A stretch of 64,000 bases of DNA, taken from Membranipora membranacea (lineage: Eukaryota > Bryozoa > Gymnolaemata > Cheilostomatida > Membraniporidae). Both the position numbers and the translations under genes were made by a program. Of this stretch, positions 12,974 through 25,700 are shown piece by piece; within the stretch, counting starts at the first letter, position 1, and the number at the start of each line of letters is the position of its first letter. The stretch is taken from contig OU612072.1 of NCBI GenBank assembly GCA_914767715.1, forward strand, positions 21,762,001 through 21,826,000, in the 5' to 3' direction. The notes under the pieces are model-generated. The model ran no database searches. It was not told the DNA's origin and worked only from the letters and a program-made list of their open reading frames with translations.

Positions 12974-14379
12974 CTACAGGTTGACCTTTATGCGTCCCTT
13001 TATATCAGCCCTACAGACAGGGCAAAGTACCATTGCAGCAGAGCACTCTCCACATGTTACTAGAAAGTATGAGACGGATAATAAAGCCAAAACAGGAAAC
13101 CAATTGGTGATATGTACATATATTTTTATATATATTTATAGCTAAACTTGGTGTTGTGATAGCGAGGAGTAACACAATCGAAAGGGTCAACCTTACTCTT
13201 TTGAAAACAATGCACTAAAAGCCTGCTTTAAATACATTGAGGTCTGGCTGTTGACTCTCAGGTAGTCATCTTGTTCGGGCAAAAAAGACTATTTATGTCA
13301 TAGCAGCTTTCATGCAGTATGCTTATGGTTGCAAGTTTCTGGGATATGCATTCTTGCTAAATCGAGAAAAATGGTCAAAAGAAGGATATGTTAGACCAAC
13401 TTACCAAGATGACTGCACGGTAGGAATATTGAAGCGACAGCGTTTGTCAGGCAGACCTTGCAGGTGAGTTGGTTTATCATTTGATGATGTTCGACATCCT
13501 GAGGTGTTGCTGCAACTGGAGATTCTGAAGTAGAAAACACTCGTTTATTTGTCAAAATTTGCCGTCATAAACTAAAAACCAATGTGCCAAGATGGAAAAT
13601 TAACAAACAAGGGTAAATCTCGTCACGTTAGGCAAACGGGTGGTTTGATACATCTCATGAAGAAGCAAGTATGATACAGTTGCTGCTGATTCTCAATTTA
13701 TATAGTCATTGTTTGGTCTGTGTTGGTTCAAAACAAAAGCAAGCTTATTGGATACTCCACACTGAAGGTCCTTTGTACCAGCTGAATACAAATATCATTC
13801 TACTTACTTCTACAGCGGTTATATGGTGTACCAGGTGACATTTTATGAGTATTTATATTTGCTGTACTTCCTTCTTTCGAGCTCTACTTATGCCCTGTTG
13901 ATAGTTAGTTAGTTAGTGTTGGCAAGTTAGTAATCTGATATACACACAAAGAAGAACTAATTCAAAGGTCAATCAAACAAAGCAGATATAATTGAATCAT
14001 TTCATGGCTATTGATGCAACACACGCAGCCAGCGGAAAAGCGTTCAATGGATAAAGTATGGAGCTTGATAAGGGTTAAGCTTTTTTTGACATGTTATAAA
14101 TGGCGTGACCTTTGACTATGATTGCAATGACAGACATCAAAACTATACTACTCGGATTTATGTCAGAAAATCTCTCAGTTTCATGATATTTTGTAATTGG
14201 AAAGATAGTATTTGGCACAGAGATTGAAGTATGGTTAAAAAATTGGTAACAGTTTGAAATATCATAATGAAAGACCATCAGAATTGGTGTAGGTTCCAGC
14301 GCTCTCACATAGATAAAGGTAACTTACTGTTGCTGGAGAAGAAGATGTAAGAAGTAGTAACCTGTCGTATAGTAACCAT
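12974..14379 (-). CDS. IAP-type C3HC4 RING protein, copy 3
   Basis: Same plan as copy 2. Exon a (13405-13524, 120 nt) follows TTTTCTACTTCAG and encodes SPVAATPQDVEHHQM, then CKVC and CSHL, ending at GTAAGT. Exon b (12974-13059, 86 nt) encodes VTCGEC, CPVC and RADIKGRIKVNL, then TAG. All eight zinc ligands are present. A possible first exon is 14328-14379: ATG, 17 codons, then GTAAGT in the required phase 1. This would give a RING-only protein of about 84 residues with no BIR domain. That first exon has no matching sequence upstream of copy 2 and is weakly supported; the RING exons are firm. The role by family is E3 ubiquitin ligase in cell-death or immune signalling. A RING without BIRs may be a partial gene, a regulator, or the 3' end of a longer gene whose 5' exons I missed. 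Confidence 0.65.
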
Positions 14380-14389
14380 ATAGTGTTTC

Positions 14390-15240
14390 TCAAGCGCATT
14401 GATTGTACGTCAAAGCAGTACGTAACTGTGTGAGCTCGGATAATTACTGGATCAAAACTGCTCACTGGTCGAAAGAGTGTCCACAACTAGTGCTCATGAT
14501 AAGGGTGATGTTAGTAACTGTATGGTTATCAGTTGAGGATTGACGTAGAATGACAATCATAAAGTGATAAGAGTGTCCTAATTGTTAACACGGAACTGTT
14601 TACAGAGCTAATAGTTTGATAGGTCAACTAAGTGTTATTTTCTGTGCTAAACATATTTTGCGCACATGGCACCAATATCAGTTCCAATCAGAAAAGTGCA
14701 GAAGGTGGGTTTGAGCTACTGAGCTACTTCTATTCTCACACATGACGCACTGCCTGATTGGATTGACGCGATTTTTACCACTGGTTCCAACCATGAATAG
14801 AGGGTTCTTCATTCTGTATGCAGAGCTGTCCGGGTACATACGCTCGACCCTCATTAATTCATGTCCTGTTCTACAGGGCCTGTGGGGTTAGCCCAAACCC
14901 ATTGCTCTTTCCCCATTGGAAACCAATCTAGTGGTTTGGCGATCTTAATGCAAGCGGGCAACCTCTAGGCCGTACCACGATGTGTAGAAGAGCAATAAAA
15001 TAACCTACTAATGAATTTGATTATGAATGATAGATAAATTTAAAAGTATTATTCTATTCCAAAGAAGATCAAACTGAGCTGGTTTTCACCTAATGTTTCT
15101 TCGTAGTCAAGATATTAACATCCTACCATTCACCAGACCAAACCATTTTAAAGGATGATATGCGTACAACCCGTCCTCACCTGATATTCTTTGCCCTAAG
15201 CCATTTCAGATAATTGCATTCTGGGATACCTTCTAATTAC
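14390..15240. other. No gene recognised
   Basis: No open frame with recognisable content lies between RING copy 3 and the decayed CUB exon. The only structured piece is a stretch near 14880-14985 with several short inverted and tRNA-like words that I cannot assign. Confidence 0.4.
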
Positions 15241-15242
15241 TC

Positions 15243-15490
15243 AGCCTGCAAGCTTTCTTACCTCAAAAGTCCAGAGAGTCTGAGTTGTCAGGGTAATAAT
15301 AAGGAAAGCATAGAGTGTGAAATGTTCCAATAGCTACTGTGAGGTGCCCTCCTCAGTCTTTAAATTCTTCTGGTTAGGATGTGGTGTCTGTAGCGGTAAG
15401 AGCATCTGATGCTGCCGCTCGTTTCCTTGATGATATCACCTTTGTATAGCTGTTCTGAGGCATACATTCCTTCATTATCACACAAAACAG
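15243..15490 (-). pseudogene. Decayed CUB exon 2 (third CUB copy)
   Basis: On the minus strand this matches exon 2 of the two CUB genes to its right: a linker, then GGHLTVAIGTFHT, CFPYYYPDNSDS and a GTAAG donor at the expected place. The codon for the first CUB cysteine is TGA instead of TGC, another stop lies in the linker, and two bases are missing where the CVW residues should be. The sequence just past the donor is also shared with the partial duplicate at 19.5 kb. No matching exons 1, 3, 4 or 5 were found, so it is an isolated remnant. Confidence 0.75.
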
Positions 15491-15845
15491 GCAATCAATT
15501 GATTTTTTGTTACCAATTGATGTGACAGGTCCCAATCCAAACAAGGTTAGAGGTAACATTTGCAGCATTCGATTCACCGACATTGCATACCGCTCATGCC
15601 CTGTCGTTGCATTTTTTTATCGCAAAATACTCGTTATCAACCTCCTTCAGTCTTTCCGTTTCAATATCAGCTGCCTGCACTCACCACTATAGCACTTGTT
15701 TTACTGCCAGTGCCCGACATTTATATTCATAGATCAGGTAGAAGATTCTAGATGCCACGCTCAGATCTTTATTGTTGGATAATCCCAAAAAAAAAGTGCT
15801 CACATAAACTATTGGAAAATTATAACCATCAAAATAAGGTAATTG

Positions 15846-15930
15846 AAACCAGTGGGATTCGAACCCACGACCTTCAAAATTTTCATCCCGAACGGACGGC
15901 GCTCTAACCAACTGAGCTACCTCCTACTCC
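15846..15930 (-). repeat. tRNA-derived SINE head
   Basis: On the minus strand it begins GGAGTAGGAGGTAGCTCAGT, with an A box (TAGCTCAGTTGGTTAGAGC) and a B box (GGTTCGAATCC) inside a perfect T arm (GTGGG/CCCAC). The acceptor stem does not pair and the variable region is too long for a tRNA. The same GTAGGAGGTRGCYCAGTTGG head starts the SINEs at 28972, 29733 (minus) and 54692, so I call it a truncated SINE rather than a tRNA gene. Confidence 0.75.
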
Positions 15931-16236
15931 TAGTAACATTATAGTCAGCAACGATAGATAGCTATACTTCCTATATACCATGAGAAGACAATCGCTAAGC
16001 TAGCAAAGTGTGAATTTGAAGGAGATAAATCAATAATTCTTTGAGATCCCCTTTGAATACAAAAAATGTTCGGCTTTGTTCAGTTCCTGGAATAAAACAA
16101 CAGTAACAGCTCCTTGATTAACGTAGAGAAGGGATTCATCTTTGAATTATTATGAATCCACAGGGTTGTCAAACTGGGTATAAGATTGTGAACAAACCAG
16201 TGCCAATAAAAGGATTCTTAAAATTGTTTTTCAAAC

Positions 16237-16242
16237 TTTATT
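16237..16242 (-). terminator. Poly(A) signal for CUB gene A
   Basis: AATAAA on the minus strand, about 240 nt beyond the stop codon of CUB gene A. It is a reasonable 3' end, but other AT-rich candidates exist nearby. Confidence 0.4.
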
Positions 16243-16480
16243 TGTGTTCGAAATTGACCAAGTATACGATCTTAATTAATTCTTTTCTGTTTGATAAAGA
16301 AATTAAAGCTGTTCATATAAAAAAAATCATAAATTATTTCAGCTGGAGGATGTTTCAATATCAAAGAGACGTGTGGCAACAGGTCGATGTTATCAGTTGC
16401 GCAGGTATTATCACTAATTGAGTTACATATTATGCTCTTGCAGACTATGAAAGCAAAGCTATTATTGTGAATTTCTTCTT

Positions 16481-19400
16481 CTACAGTAGTTCTCCCGAGA
16501 GCGAGTGACCATGAGTGAATGGGTCCACACAGTCAGTTGTGTTGTCTGCTTTCAACCCTGAAAATTGAAAAATGGTGTAAGTATACATTGGCTTTTCTAT
16601 GGAAGTGAGATGAACAATGGAAATAAAAATTATGTGGGTGAAGGTTACAAATTATAACCTAAGTTATATTTTGGGGTGCTTTAAGATTTGGGTTCAGGTC
16701 AATTTTGGTGATGTTGTTGGTGTTTGTGTAAGTGTTGGCCTCGGCATTGGAGTTAAGATTGGTGTTAGCGTCAGAGTTTTCACAGGGTTTGGCATTGGTG
16801 TTAGTTTTAGGGCTGTCGTAGGGGTTGGTGTTGGCGTTTGGTTGGCGTTTGGATTGCCGTTGGAGTTGGGGTCGGTGTAAGCGTTAGGGTTAGAGTATGG
16901 TCTTTGTGTTGGGGTGGAGTTTGTGCTGGAGTTGGAATGTGAGCTGGCCGTATGTTTCTGCATTGGCGTTTCAATGTTAGCATAAGGTTAAAGGGCAACC
17001 AAGGTTTCGCAGCAATGCATTGATGGGTAGCAAATAATGTGCTGGGCAGCATCAGCTTTGTGCATTACACAATGCAAAACTCAAAGTAGTTGCGGACTCT
17101 AAGCTGGGTAACACTTCAGTTTAGGGGAGGTTCCAAGACTTTGCTGTAATAATTATAGAGCACAGGCTAAATAATAACAGGAACAGGAAACTGCTATGTG
17201 GTATTCTCTTTTAGCTGAGTTTGAGTACCTGATGGAAGAAATGTTTCACAAGAGTTCTGGCTGAATAATCATCCGAATTATATTTTGTCTTTTTCCCCAT
17301 GCAGAAGGTGCAATCTGCTATTAATCAATGGCCATCAATGAGAAGTTGTTTGAAACCTTGGTTGCCCTTTAAGCGACATCATAAGTGCAACCAATGGTTT
17401 GTGCTGAAGACGGTATGCAAGACATTTGGCAAACAGTTTTACTGTCTTAAACCAATGAGATGCTAATCTTCTCAAATAAAGTCATATGATTCATTACGGC
17501 AATATTCCCAACAACTAACTGCAATTATCTTTAAAGTATTCCGTCCCCAATCAGCTCCATCTTTGTTGTCCCGCTCAGATAGATGGGGGCGGCAATTTTC
17601 AACAGCTTTGAGTCAGATGCGCCCAGTTAATCAGCTCCGTAATTCAGTAAGTAGGGTATAGCGGGATAAACTCGGGATTTATAATTTAAATCCACACCCA
17701 CCTGCGTAGATTCCCATAAATCCGGGTCTTGACACAGATTCATCGCTGGTAAATCTGACAGTCAGTGTGTTACTGGAGGAGTACTGTGTCTGCATTAGGT
17801 CCAGTCCACAAGAAGTTCGGATCGCTTCATGCTCTGAGTTTGGGCCATCATGGATCTACAAAACGCGTGAGGGACTGTTCTACACATCTACCAACATACC
17901 GCTTGAGGCCCGGATGGGTATATTCTTTGAATAGCTTTGTTTAAAAGTCATACCATACCATAGCACAACAGGAGATAAAAAGATGCATAATCAAAATTTA
18001 AGGCGACATCTAGGCCTCCTTCAGATTTAGAAAATGGCAAGTGATACTAAACTTAGTTAGGTACCACATGAGGCAAAGACAATATAAAAAAAAACATATC
18101 TCATCGGTGTCTGAAATTATAAATTACTTCAAAACTCTCATTATGGTATCAGTATATCTACTGATGGTCTGATCGATACTTGAGCACTTTAGGATAACAC
18201 TATAATAGTACACCCCTTAGCAGATATTTGCCTGAAATATCCTTCTCAACAAAGTATAATCCCTATTCTAGTTGATCAATTGGAAGCTGAACTTGGTTTA
18301 GTTTAGTTAGCTTAGTTGTTGAAATTGTGCTAGGAATGTTTGAGAGTTGGTTGGGAAAGCCGTCACCACAAACAATCAGCAAAACAGAGCATCATATTGC
18401 AAGGCTCGGTTTATATTTTACAAATGAAAATTCAATTGAGTTCAAATTGGGTATTTGTAAGCATAGATCTTTGGGCCCCAAATATGCAAAGTAAAGTATT
18501 TGAATTATTTTATAAGTTCTGATTTGAACCCACAGTACAACCCTGTCATGCTAACAGAGACATCACACTTACTGTCACAGCATCGAAGCAGACGACAACC
18601 GAGGAAGTATTCGATGTTGATACCCTGACACCGGGCTCAAGATGTACTCGAGGGAGAAAGTCTATCTTAATGTGTGTGTAAGGCGCAGGCACCTGTAAAA
18701 ATGAAAATGATATCTTGGTCATATTTAATTGGAGTTGTCCCCTTGATGTGCATAGCTACACAACTCCTATGCACAATATACCAATAATTAAAAAATGACA
18801 AAATGAATGTACGATATACAAATGAGCATGAAGCAGAACAAACAAATAAAATAGATCAATAGTTACAGGAGTCATTCGAGTTTTTCATGAGGATTGACTT
18901 CAAGGATCAACAAACAAACAAAGCAACCTATGATGCTCTGAAACAAATCACAACTAGCTAGCCAAGCCACATGGTTAGAAATCAAGGCTCATATTGTACC
19001 CACAAATGGGTATTGAAGAGTGATGCTTAGAAAGAAATGAAAAAACTAGAGAGGAAATAGTTTCTCGCCCAAGGCATTCAGGCTGAGCCAAGAATCTGTG
19101 GCCACAACTAGATTTTTATCAACAACGCAAACCAAGCAAAAAAAATCCAAGGATAGAGCTTACTGAACCATCTTATGAATGGCACTCAAATTAAAATGGA
19201 ATACAAGCTCTGATATCCGGGCAAATTCAAGATGAGCATAACTCATAAATCAAACGTCATTTCTCTGCTAACTTTTTCCTTCAACTTAATTGAAATTAGT
19301 TTATTTTCCCTTTTTTTCCTGATTGCAGATTTCGAAAAAAAAACCTCTCATCAAATAAAAGTTATGCCAAGTAAGTCTTACAGTACAGTCTTAAAGTGCT

Positions 19401-21173
19401 TTTTTAAAATGGGGGTCAGTGTGTAATCCTAAAGAAAGATGGAGGGCAAACCATGCTCACTTCCATCATTTACATGATATTCTAAGACACCGCAGAGTAT
19501 TGCATTCTGGGATACCTTCTCATTTCTCAGTCCGGAAGCTTTCTTACCTGGATAGTTCAGACACAGTCAGAGTTGTTAAGATAACAATAAAGAAAGTATT
19601 CAGTTTAAAACAAGTCTAGTGGTGGATAGTTTTTTACCGATTGATTTGGGAGGTCCCAATCCAATTTGTATCCCAACTTACCTGGATAGTCCAGACGCAG
19701 TCCGAGTTGTTAGGATAAGTGTAGGGGAAGTAGGGAGTGTAGAAGTGACCTGTAGGTGCTGTAAGGTTCCCTCCACAATCAGTATACAGCTCTACAGGTT
19801 CTGGTGGAGGGGTGGTGTCCGTCAGACCGCCGTCATCAAGTGTATCAGCCTGTCTCTTCACAATGTCATGTCTGTACAGCATCTCTGAGTCATATCTGGC
19901 CTTCGTGGTCTGTAAAAAAAGTATTAAAGATAATTTAGATCCAGTAATGTCCATAGTGGTTGACTTAGATAGGCTTTTAAAGTTTTTGATAAGCTGATTA
20001 CAGGCAACATAAACCATAACTTTAAATTAATTAAATAACACTAGCTATCATCCCCATGTGTTTATATTGTTCAAAATAAAATATCAAATCAAATGAAGCA
20101 GCCCAGATTTTTGGGCTATGTAGGAATATTCAAAGCTTTAATTTGTGATATGTTTTCAAGTTTGGAGCTGAAATTTAAGAAGCGAAATTGTTGATCAAAT
20201 TTATGAAGAAAATCATCGGTTGATTATAACAACAGTGACATAAACATTAATTATATTTTGAAAGAAATATGATGATAATAATACTACGGGAGGGCTTGAG
20301 AGAGTAAGCCTAAAAATTTGGGTAAAATATATTTAGCATTATTATCTTTTATGATTCGCCACTATTGACCAAAAAAGGCTGTTAGTAAAACCCTCTCAGC
20401 ACACATTACAGTCATTACCTGCGTGAACCAAAGTCGCACCCTCGATGTCACCAGTGCAGGAGATGAGCGATGATTGGGGAAAATAGATATCAACCAAACT
20501 AATCAATCCAAGTTTTGTCTACATAACCTTGCTATGCGGCTACCTACATAAATTGGCTGCAACAAGGCAAATACCTACATTGTAACGATGGACACAAAAA
20601 ACTGTTTTCGATGCCACGAAAACCTCAATCAAAACAGCCAATAATCACTCGAATAAACCCGAATTACAAACTATGGTTCTCTTGGTAAACAATTAACTCC
20701 TAACACGGGGATATAAATTGAGAATTAATTTGGAATTGATGATTGTTTGCACCATTTCAATTATAGAAGATCATAAATGTATAATATACATATATATATA
20801 TATAGACATCGAGAGAAAGGGTTGACAGAGACCAATATTTTTATTTTCTACTCTTTGATGTGAGGAGTCCTAATCAGATGCAACGCACACCATTAATAGC
20901 CAACATTTACCATATTCAGTTATGCTACCAAAGGGACCAAAGGAGGTGACATGGAGTATCTACATATTTATAAACTTTTGCTGGGGCTCACTCACCGCAG
21001 TGTTTGAAGAAATCAAAGCTCATCTAAGTCAAGTCACACACATGATGCTGTCTTTTTATATCAAACATTCTGCCTGTACTCACCACTAAGTCAAAGCTGT
21101 CTTCTTTTACTGCTGACGCCAACACAGCAAGACCAGCGGCCAGATATATCAGGGAGAGAAATCTAGCAGGCAT
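16481..21173 (-). CDS. Secreted single-CUB protein, gene A
   Basis: Five exons, all GT-AG: 21084-21173, 19682-19909, 18573-18692, 17702-17855 and 16481-16557. Together they give 669 nt and a predicted 222 residues. Exon 1 encodes a signal peptide (MPARFLSLIYLAAGLAVLASA). Exon 2 has an acidic, Pro-rich linker with a dibasic site (VKRQ, residues 47-50) and then opens the CUB domain (CGGNLTAPTGHFYTP). Exons 3 and 4 complete the CUB, ending RPGFMGIYAG. The four conserved cysteines are near residues 75, 101, 141 and 162. Exon 5 adds a short tail (LKADNTTDCV) with one extra Cys. CUB domains bind proteins or sugars outside the cell; the partner here is unknown. Exon lengths 3 and 4 (120 and 154 nt) match gene B exactly, so the two are tandem duplicates. 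No TATA box was seen. KRQ may be a proprotein-convertase site (inference). Confidence 0.88.
16690..16985. repeat. Degenerate GGNGTT-type hexamer repeat
   Basis: About 300 bp of imperfect six-base units (GGTGTT, GGCGTT, GGGGTT, GTTAGG) running on the plus strand just inside intron 4 of CUB gene A. Because the unit is six bases, low-complexity frames rich in Pro-Thr-Asn or Val-Gly are open on both strands. They are not genes. Some stretches resemble TTAGGG (GTTAGGGTTAG) but the array is too mixed to be telomeric. Confidence 0.8.
19497..19612 (-). pseudogene. Partial duplicate of CUB exon 2 donor end
   Basis: The 3' end of CUB exon 2 with its GTAAG donor is repeated inside intron 2 of gene A, 130 bp from the real exon. 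The minus strand reads close to NNSDCVWTI but with changes. Past the donor the sequence (AAGCTTTC, CTGAG and AGAAGGTATCCCAGAATGCA) matches the flank of the decayed exon at 15.24 kb. The two remnants therefore share an origin separate from the active exon. Confidence 0.65.
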
Positions 21174-22449
21174 GTTGACAGCTCTAGGTAATCCAGGCAA
21201 GTGAGATCTCTGGTAATCTGATAGTCTGATAATTGGATTTCTGCCATCCGCATCTGCGGGTATTAGCGGGTCCATCAAAACTGAGCTTAGAAAGATAAAA
21301 AAATAGCTGAGGACCTTTACTTTAATCACCCACTTCAGGGGTACAAGTGTAACACTCCTAACCAACCAATGTATTGGGTCTCCAGCTGACATAGAGCACA
21401 GCATAAACTGAGCTTAAAATGACAAAATAGTAGTTGTGAACCTTAACTTCCAGCACCCTAAAAAGGGGGACTGCACCAACTGCCACTAACTACATTGGGT
21501 TGTAGATCACATGATAAAGTTTCATTAGACATCTGCTTACTTTTCTCAAATATACCAAGTGATTGGGGTTAATATCATCCAATGAGGATTAATAATTTAA
21601 CTGTGGACATTTCATACAGATAATTACAGTGAAAGCAAGCTATTACATTACTAATCCGACCCCACAAGACAGATTATCACAGTGTAAGGATATATATTCT
21701 TACCCCACACGAAGACATAATGTTGTGCTTTATCGTTTTACTGGGCGTGTTTCTATGGCGATGATTCACATTTTCTAACATTTGTCAAAATTTAACTCAG
21801 TGCAATTACTTAAGATTGGCATGATGTTGCCAACAAACAACTGTACAAAGAAATACATCCATTTTTTGCTGCTCGCATTTTTGGTATAGTAAAAGATACA
21901 ATTATATTTGTTTTGTTATTGATGAGATATGTGAAGTATCCCTGTTCCGGAGTTTCAAGGCTTGAACTATAAGAAACCTGATTTTTGCCTGAAATCACAA
22001 TCTGTATTTATCCCTCCATTGTGAATCAAATTGGTACAGCTGCTATTGGTGAAATTGCGGTGCAAACTTTTAACTAGCTAACATATGACAGAGTATCCAA
22101 ACAGAATCTTCACAATCGAGAAATTTATCAGTTTCAGTGAAAAAGGAATCAAAAGTTAAAATGGTTAGATGGCAGTATTGCAATTGCTGTGGTGCTATTA
22201 AAATTGTCAGATTTGCTTGCTAAAAAGTTCAATGCTCTACTTGGCATGAATTATTGATGAAAGAAAAGTGCCTCCCACAGGGAAAGTAACTTCCATTCTT
22301 TGGATTCCGATGTCACAGCATCAAATTTTTGTTAACTTCATTATAAGTTCCTGCCTGAATATAACATGCATTGGTATTTGGGTAGCTTTAAGTGCTAAAT
22401 AATTGCAACAATGTGAAGTAAATCTCTGAAGCTTGGATTGGATTTTATA
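21174..22449. other. Spacer between the two CUB genes
   Basis: No gene recognised. This holds the 5' flank of CUB gene A and the 3' flank of gene B. There is no TATA box in the first 250 bp above the gene A start, so either its promoter lacks one or a non-coding first exon lies further up. Confidence 0.5.
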
Positions 22450-22455
22450 TTTATT
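22450..22455 (-). terminator. Poly(A) signal for CUB gene B
   Basis: AATAAA on the minus strand, about 340 nt past the gene B stop codon. Confidence 0.4.
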
Positions 22456-22792
22456 AAGTATAAGAAAGAGGCATTAAGAGGTTTTAAGAAAATAAACCTG
22501 CTGTTATTATAATCAGGCTACATCGGTGATAATATTAAAAGATAATGGAGGCAATTAAAACATAGAATTTAATAGTTAGAAAGTTAGCGTCAAATTCTCA
22601 TTGGCTGCAGCAAACAAATGTTGAGCGGTATAAACAAACAAGCAAGTGTGAAAATTTAGTCAGAAACATACTAATTTCGGCAGCATTATTGAATGGCTAT
22701 CACATGAGCTCTGACTGATGTGGCAAAGTCGTGTGGGTCTATTTCTTGGTCTGAATCTGTGATTGATGTAGAAGCTGTGACCTCGAGGTGAT

Positions 22793-25700
22793 CTATTTCA
22801 GAATTTCACCTTCTAGGGTGTGGCCATGAGTGAATTCATTAACACATTCAGTAGTGTTATCAGCTTTCAAGCCTGAAATACAATAAAAAACATTATTATT
22901 GATAAAGCATTTTTTTAAGGTGAATTATAACATATTATAGTTGGTTAACCACAATCACTAAGGTTCGAGCTTTCTAATGTTGCAAAGTTTTCTGTGAATG
23001 ATTATGATATTTCTACACTAGTTATTGACGGCAACTGTGATAAGACACAACTCCTAATGTACATATTTCAACAAGATTTTCTTGAGGATTAAAGTGTGTG
23101 CATAAGGAAAAGATCAGATGCTTGGAATAGCTACTAATAAGTCTCGCTAAAATTTACTCAACCATCTCCCCTTAAGTGGACTCCAATCTTAGCTCGCTAC
23201 CCTCTAAAAGTAAAGCTGGCTAGCATTAAGTCAGCCCAAAACTTGCTTAACTCAACTCAAGCAAGCTTTACTTTTAGAGGGTAGCGAGCACCAAGACTAT
23301 TCACGGGGACTTTTGATATTGAGACCAAGCAATTATCTTGCTGAGATAATGTAATACTAGTACAGAGCCAAGCATAGTTTGAACCTCTTCCAAATTGTTC
23401 TAAACATTATTTCCAAAGTTATTATGAAAAAAGTGATCGCAGATATTTACCTGCGTAGATGCCCATGAATCCAGGTCTACCGATGGTTGCGTCACTTGTG
23501 AATCTGATGGTCATCTTGTTACTGGTGGAGTAACGTGTCTCCACTGTGGTGAGTCCGCAGGATGCGTGGATCTCTTGGTGGCTGGCAGTTGGTCCGTCAT
23601 GAATCTGTCAATATGATATAATATGATATAATATAATATAGTATAATATAAGATAATATAATATTATAATATAATATAATATAACATAATATAATATAAT
23701 ATATATAATATAATAAAATATGATAAAACATAATATCATATAATATATTAAAATGTTATATAACATCATATAATATAATAGCTGATAATTTGTGTTCATA
23801 GTTTATAATCATTATTTTATTCATATTTTGTTCCATAGGTCATAGTTTTAATTATATTAATACCAGAGGGAATTGCCGGAATGATTCGAGATACACCTTG
23901 TTAAACCGCACCATCCTCAAAGTTCAATTTACATCCGATTTCTTCTTAGAAACCTGAGGCTATTTTGAAATTCCAAATCAAAAAGGCTGGAATATTAAAC
24001 TGGAGGTAGACGACTTGAAATTTAACCAATAGTGTCGCAACCAGATTTCAGCTATTTGGGTGTATTTTTTCTTTCTAGGTGCATCTGGATATCAACTCTC
24101 CAAGTCAAAGTAACCATATCAATTATTCAAGATTTTTAAGTGTCACTTTTATCTAACTTATCTCGAGTCTAATCTAACGACTGGGTTAACCAATGCTCTT
24201 TCAACCATAATATTGCCATAAGTTTGCCAAAAACCCTAGCTTTCAATTCTTTCTCAAACCGTTCGAACAGACCGTAAGAAGATAAACCACAAGATCAGCG
24301 ATTTCGGAACGAGACCTAAAGGCAGGTCTCGACTAATCTAGGAGCAATGAGATAGCGGTTTTGGAATTATAAGAGATCCCAGTAGTGATTGTTATACTCA
24401 CGGTGACGGCATCAAAACAAAGTACAGTGAGGCTTCCATCGGTAGACAATAAGGGAAATCCGGGCTCCAAGTGCACTCTGGGAAGGAAATCTATCTTGAT
24501 GTGTGCATATGGGGCTGGTACCTGAAAGAATCGGACAAACAAAAGGAGAATTAAAACTTTCCATTTTAACAGAGCAAATTCCAGATTGACTGTCTTGGCA
24601 TCTGAATGAGAGATTGGAAATTTATATTCTTTGTTCTGGCAGGGGCAACTTCTCTCAAGCTCATAAGTCTTGGCTCTTTGATACCGAAGTATACTGTTCC
24701 AAGGAAATAACTTGACAAATAAGCCTTAGAAACTTTGGTCAAATCATCTATTAATTTTGAAATAAGCTGTTTCAAAATAACCGACTGCAGTTTTTTGTCC
24801 AAAAATAAAGGTAAAAATGATTTATTTTCCCTTTCAAATTGTCTGCCCTTTCCTGTTGCAGGTGAAGCTTATGTTACCTTCCGGCATAGCCGCTCTTTAT
24901 CATCTATTTCTATTTCTATTATCTGTCTATTTCGTTACCAAAACACAACAGTGATGGGAGCACAAGTAAAAGTGGCCCTCGAGAATCATCTTCAGATAAA
25001 TCTGGACAACTGAGGCCGGAAGCCAGACTATTCTTTTCCAATATCTACTACAGCAGTACAATGTAAGACAGGGTCGTAGTTACGAAAAGATGGTAGGGGA
25101 GGCAAAAATCCAAAGTCAGTCCAAAACTGACTTCTAGGAGAAGTGCTGTAAGCTCCTCCCCGACCGATTTAAGGCATATAATCAGCAAATGGAAGTCCAC
25201 GAGGAGTTCATTCCAACATGGATTATTCAAATATAATATATTTATATTTAGCCACTGAAATTAGCTTTCATGGGGAAGCAGCGCCCCCCCAGCCTCCCCT
25301 AGAACTACGGGCCTGTAAGAATAAACTGATTTCTTACCTCGATAGTCCAGACACAGTCCGAGTTGTTTGGGTAGGTGTAAGGGAAGAAAGGAGTATAGAA
25401 GTGACCTGTAGCTCCAGTTAGAGACCCTCCGCACTCTGTAAACTTATCGACATCAGTGTCTGTGCTGGTCTGTCTCTTAGCGATAGAGTGTAGACTTGTG
25501 TGCTCCTTCTGATATGTCTCAATTGTCTTCTACAAAATGGTGGAAAAGCCAAAATTAGATTTTAGAATGAATAGATGGATTCACTGTGGTGGAAAATGCC
25601 AATATTGATCTAAGAAAGAAGAGATGGTTTCACTGTTCACTGTGCAAAGATGGCTATTCTTGGATTACTCAGAAGAGAACAATTGTAGCATCGACAGATT

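Noticed and set aside
15846-15930. A minus-strand tRNA gene
   Set aside because: A and B boxes and T arm are good, but the acceptor stem does not pair and the base before the anticodon and the variable region are wrong. It fits a SINE head.
16617-17052. Open frames rich in Val-Gly or Pro-Thr-Asn on both strands
   Set aside because: Artefact of the hexamer repeat inside a CUB gene intron.
21024-21404. Longer minus-strand frame extending upstream of the CUB gene A start
   Set aside because: The Met at 21173 begins a typical signal peptide. The upstream part is not conserved in gene B and begins at a non-ATG codon.
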